From JBGPIK01 sp041484845 (lineage in GTDB: Bacteria; Desulfobacterota; Binatia; UBA9968): DNA of 5,569 nt. Location: contig JBGPIK010000440.1 in assembly GCA_041484845.1 (NCBI GenBank), positions 1-5,569 on the forward strand. The letters run 5' to 3'. The notes under the pieces are model-generated. The model saw only the letters and a program-made list of their open reading frames with translations, made no database searches and had not been told where the DNA came from. The position numbers were made by a program, and so were the translations under genes. Shown here piece by piece: positions 5,339-5,569 of the stretch (positions within the stretch are counted from its first letter, which is position 1; the number at the start of each line of letters is the position of its first letter).

Positions 5339-5569
5339 ATGGATCGCTTTTTCTTCGTCGCCGGCTCGATAATGGCATTTCTTGCGGTGGCTCTGGGGGC
5401 CTTCGCCGCGCATGGATTAAAGCCGCGACTAACCCCTGAAATGCTCACGGTTTTCGAAGTCGGCGTGCGTTATCACATGTACCATGCGCTGGCGCTGCTT
5501 GCGGTGGCTTGGGCTTCCTCGCGCTGGCCGGACAGCCGCGCGCACATCGCCGGTTGGGCATTCCTGTTC
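5339..5569 (+). CDS. DUF423 (YgdD-like) inner-membrane protein, 5' part
   Basis: The first 77 codons are present and the frame is open to the window edge. Full DUF423 proteins have roughly 120-130 residues, so about half is missing. A hydrophobic helix at residues 4-25 contains the family phrase GAFAAHGLK (20-28), followed by a soluble stretch and YHMYHALALLAVAWA (45-59), which begins the second membrane helix and carries the conserved Y..HA. A third helix starts at AGWAFLF (71-77). This matches the small four-helix DUF423 membrane family, whose function is not established. The ATG at 5339 gives the proper family N-terminus, but there is no clear Shine-Dalgarno. TACAAT at 5323-5328 could be a -10 box placing transcription within a few bases of the start codon. 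A TTG two codons upstream is an alternative start. The gene is probably unrelated in function to the carboxyltransferases. Confidence 0.88.
   Translation, partial: MDRFFFVAGSIMAFLAVALGAFAAHGLKPRLTPEMLTVFEVGVRYHMYHALALLAVAWASSRWPDSRAHIAGWAFLF

Overview
The window carries three collinear plus-strand metabolic genes. At the left they are preceded by a small minus-strand HEPN operon and a remnant of a VOC (glyoxalase/dioxygenase-fold) gene, and at the right they are followed by a truncated DUF423 membrane-protein gene. GC-rich coding sequence, good Shine-Dalgarno sites and bacterial sigma70-like promoters point to a bacterium. The gene mix (biotin-less carboxyltransferase paralogues, an ACMSD-like amidohydrolase, VOC remnant, HEPN pair) and the periodic palindromes between genes remind me of uncultivated soil or groundwater lineages such as Rokubacteria, NC10, Binatota or deltaproteobacteria-like groups. 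That placement is an impression from memory and has not been tested.

Left region (1-1003): positions 5-133 encode 42 residues that look like the N-terminal lead-in of a VOC-family protein, cut off before the metal-binding core. On the minus strand, a HEPN-domain protein (804-436) and an 89-residue acidic partner (443-174) overlap by 8 bases. They form a toxin-antitoxin-like operon with its own promoter-like sequence at 822-850. A plus-strand promoter-like sequence at 949-977 faces the first metabolic gene.

Metabolic region (1004-5283): two carboxyltransferase-domain proteins (490 and 489 aa, roughly 70% identical by eye) flank a 285-aa amidohydrolase of the ACMSD-like (amidohydrolase_2) family. 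Both carboxyltransferases have the pyruvate carboxylase / oxaloacetate decarboxylase / transcarboxylase 5S-type fold motifs (RDGHQ, LKDPGG, HTH, VPGG) but lack a biotinyl domain. Several substrate-pocket positions differ from classical enzymes in the same way in both copies, so pyruvate may not be the substrate. Each protein ends in a helix-hairpin tail resembling the N-terminus of AccB. A biotin carboxylase and a biotin carrier would be needed from elsewhere in the genome if these are biotin-dependent enzymes. The amidohydrolase has all five expected metal or catalytic ligands and may supply or consume a carboxylic acid related to the carboxyltransferase substrate (inference).

The two gaps inside this region each hold a different periodic palindrome: an 8-bp-period inverted repeat at 2538-2606 and a 9-bp-period inverted repeat inside a longer imperfect palindrome at 3595-3764. 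These look like dispersed extragenic palindromic elements. The right end (5339 onward) is the start of a DUF423/YgdD-type inner-membrane protein that runs off the window.
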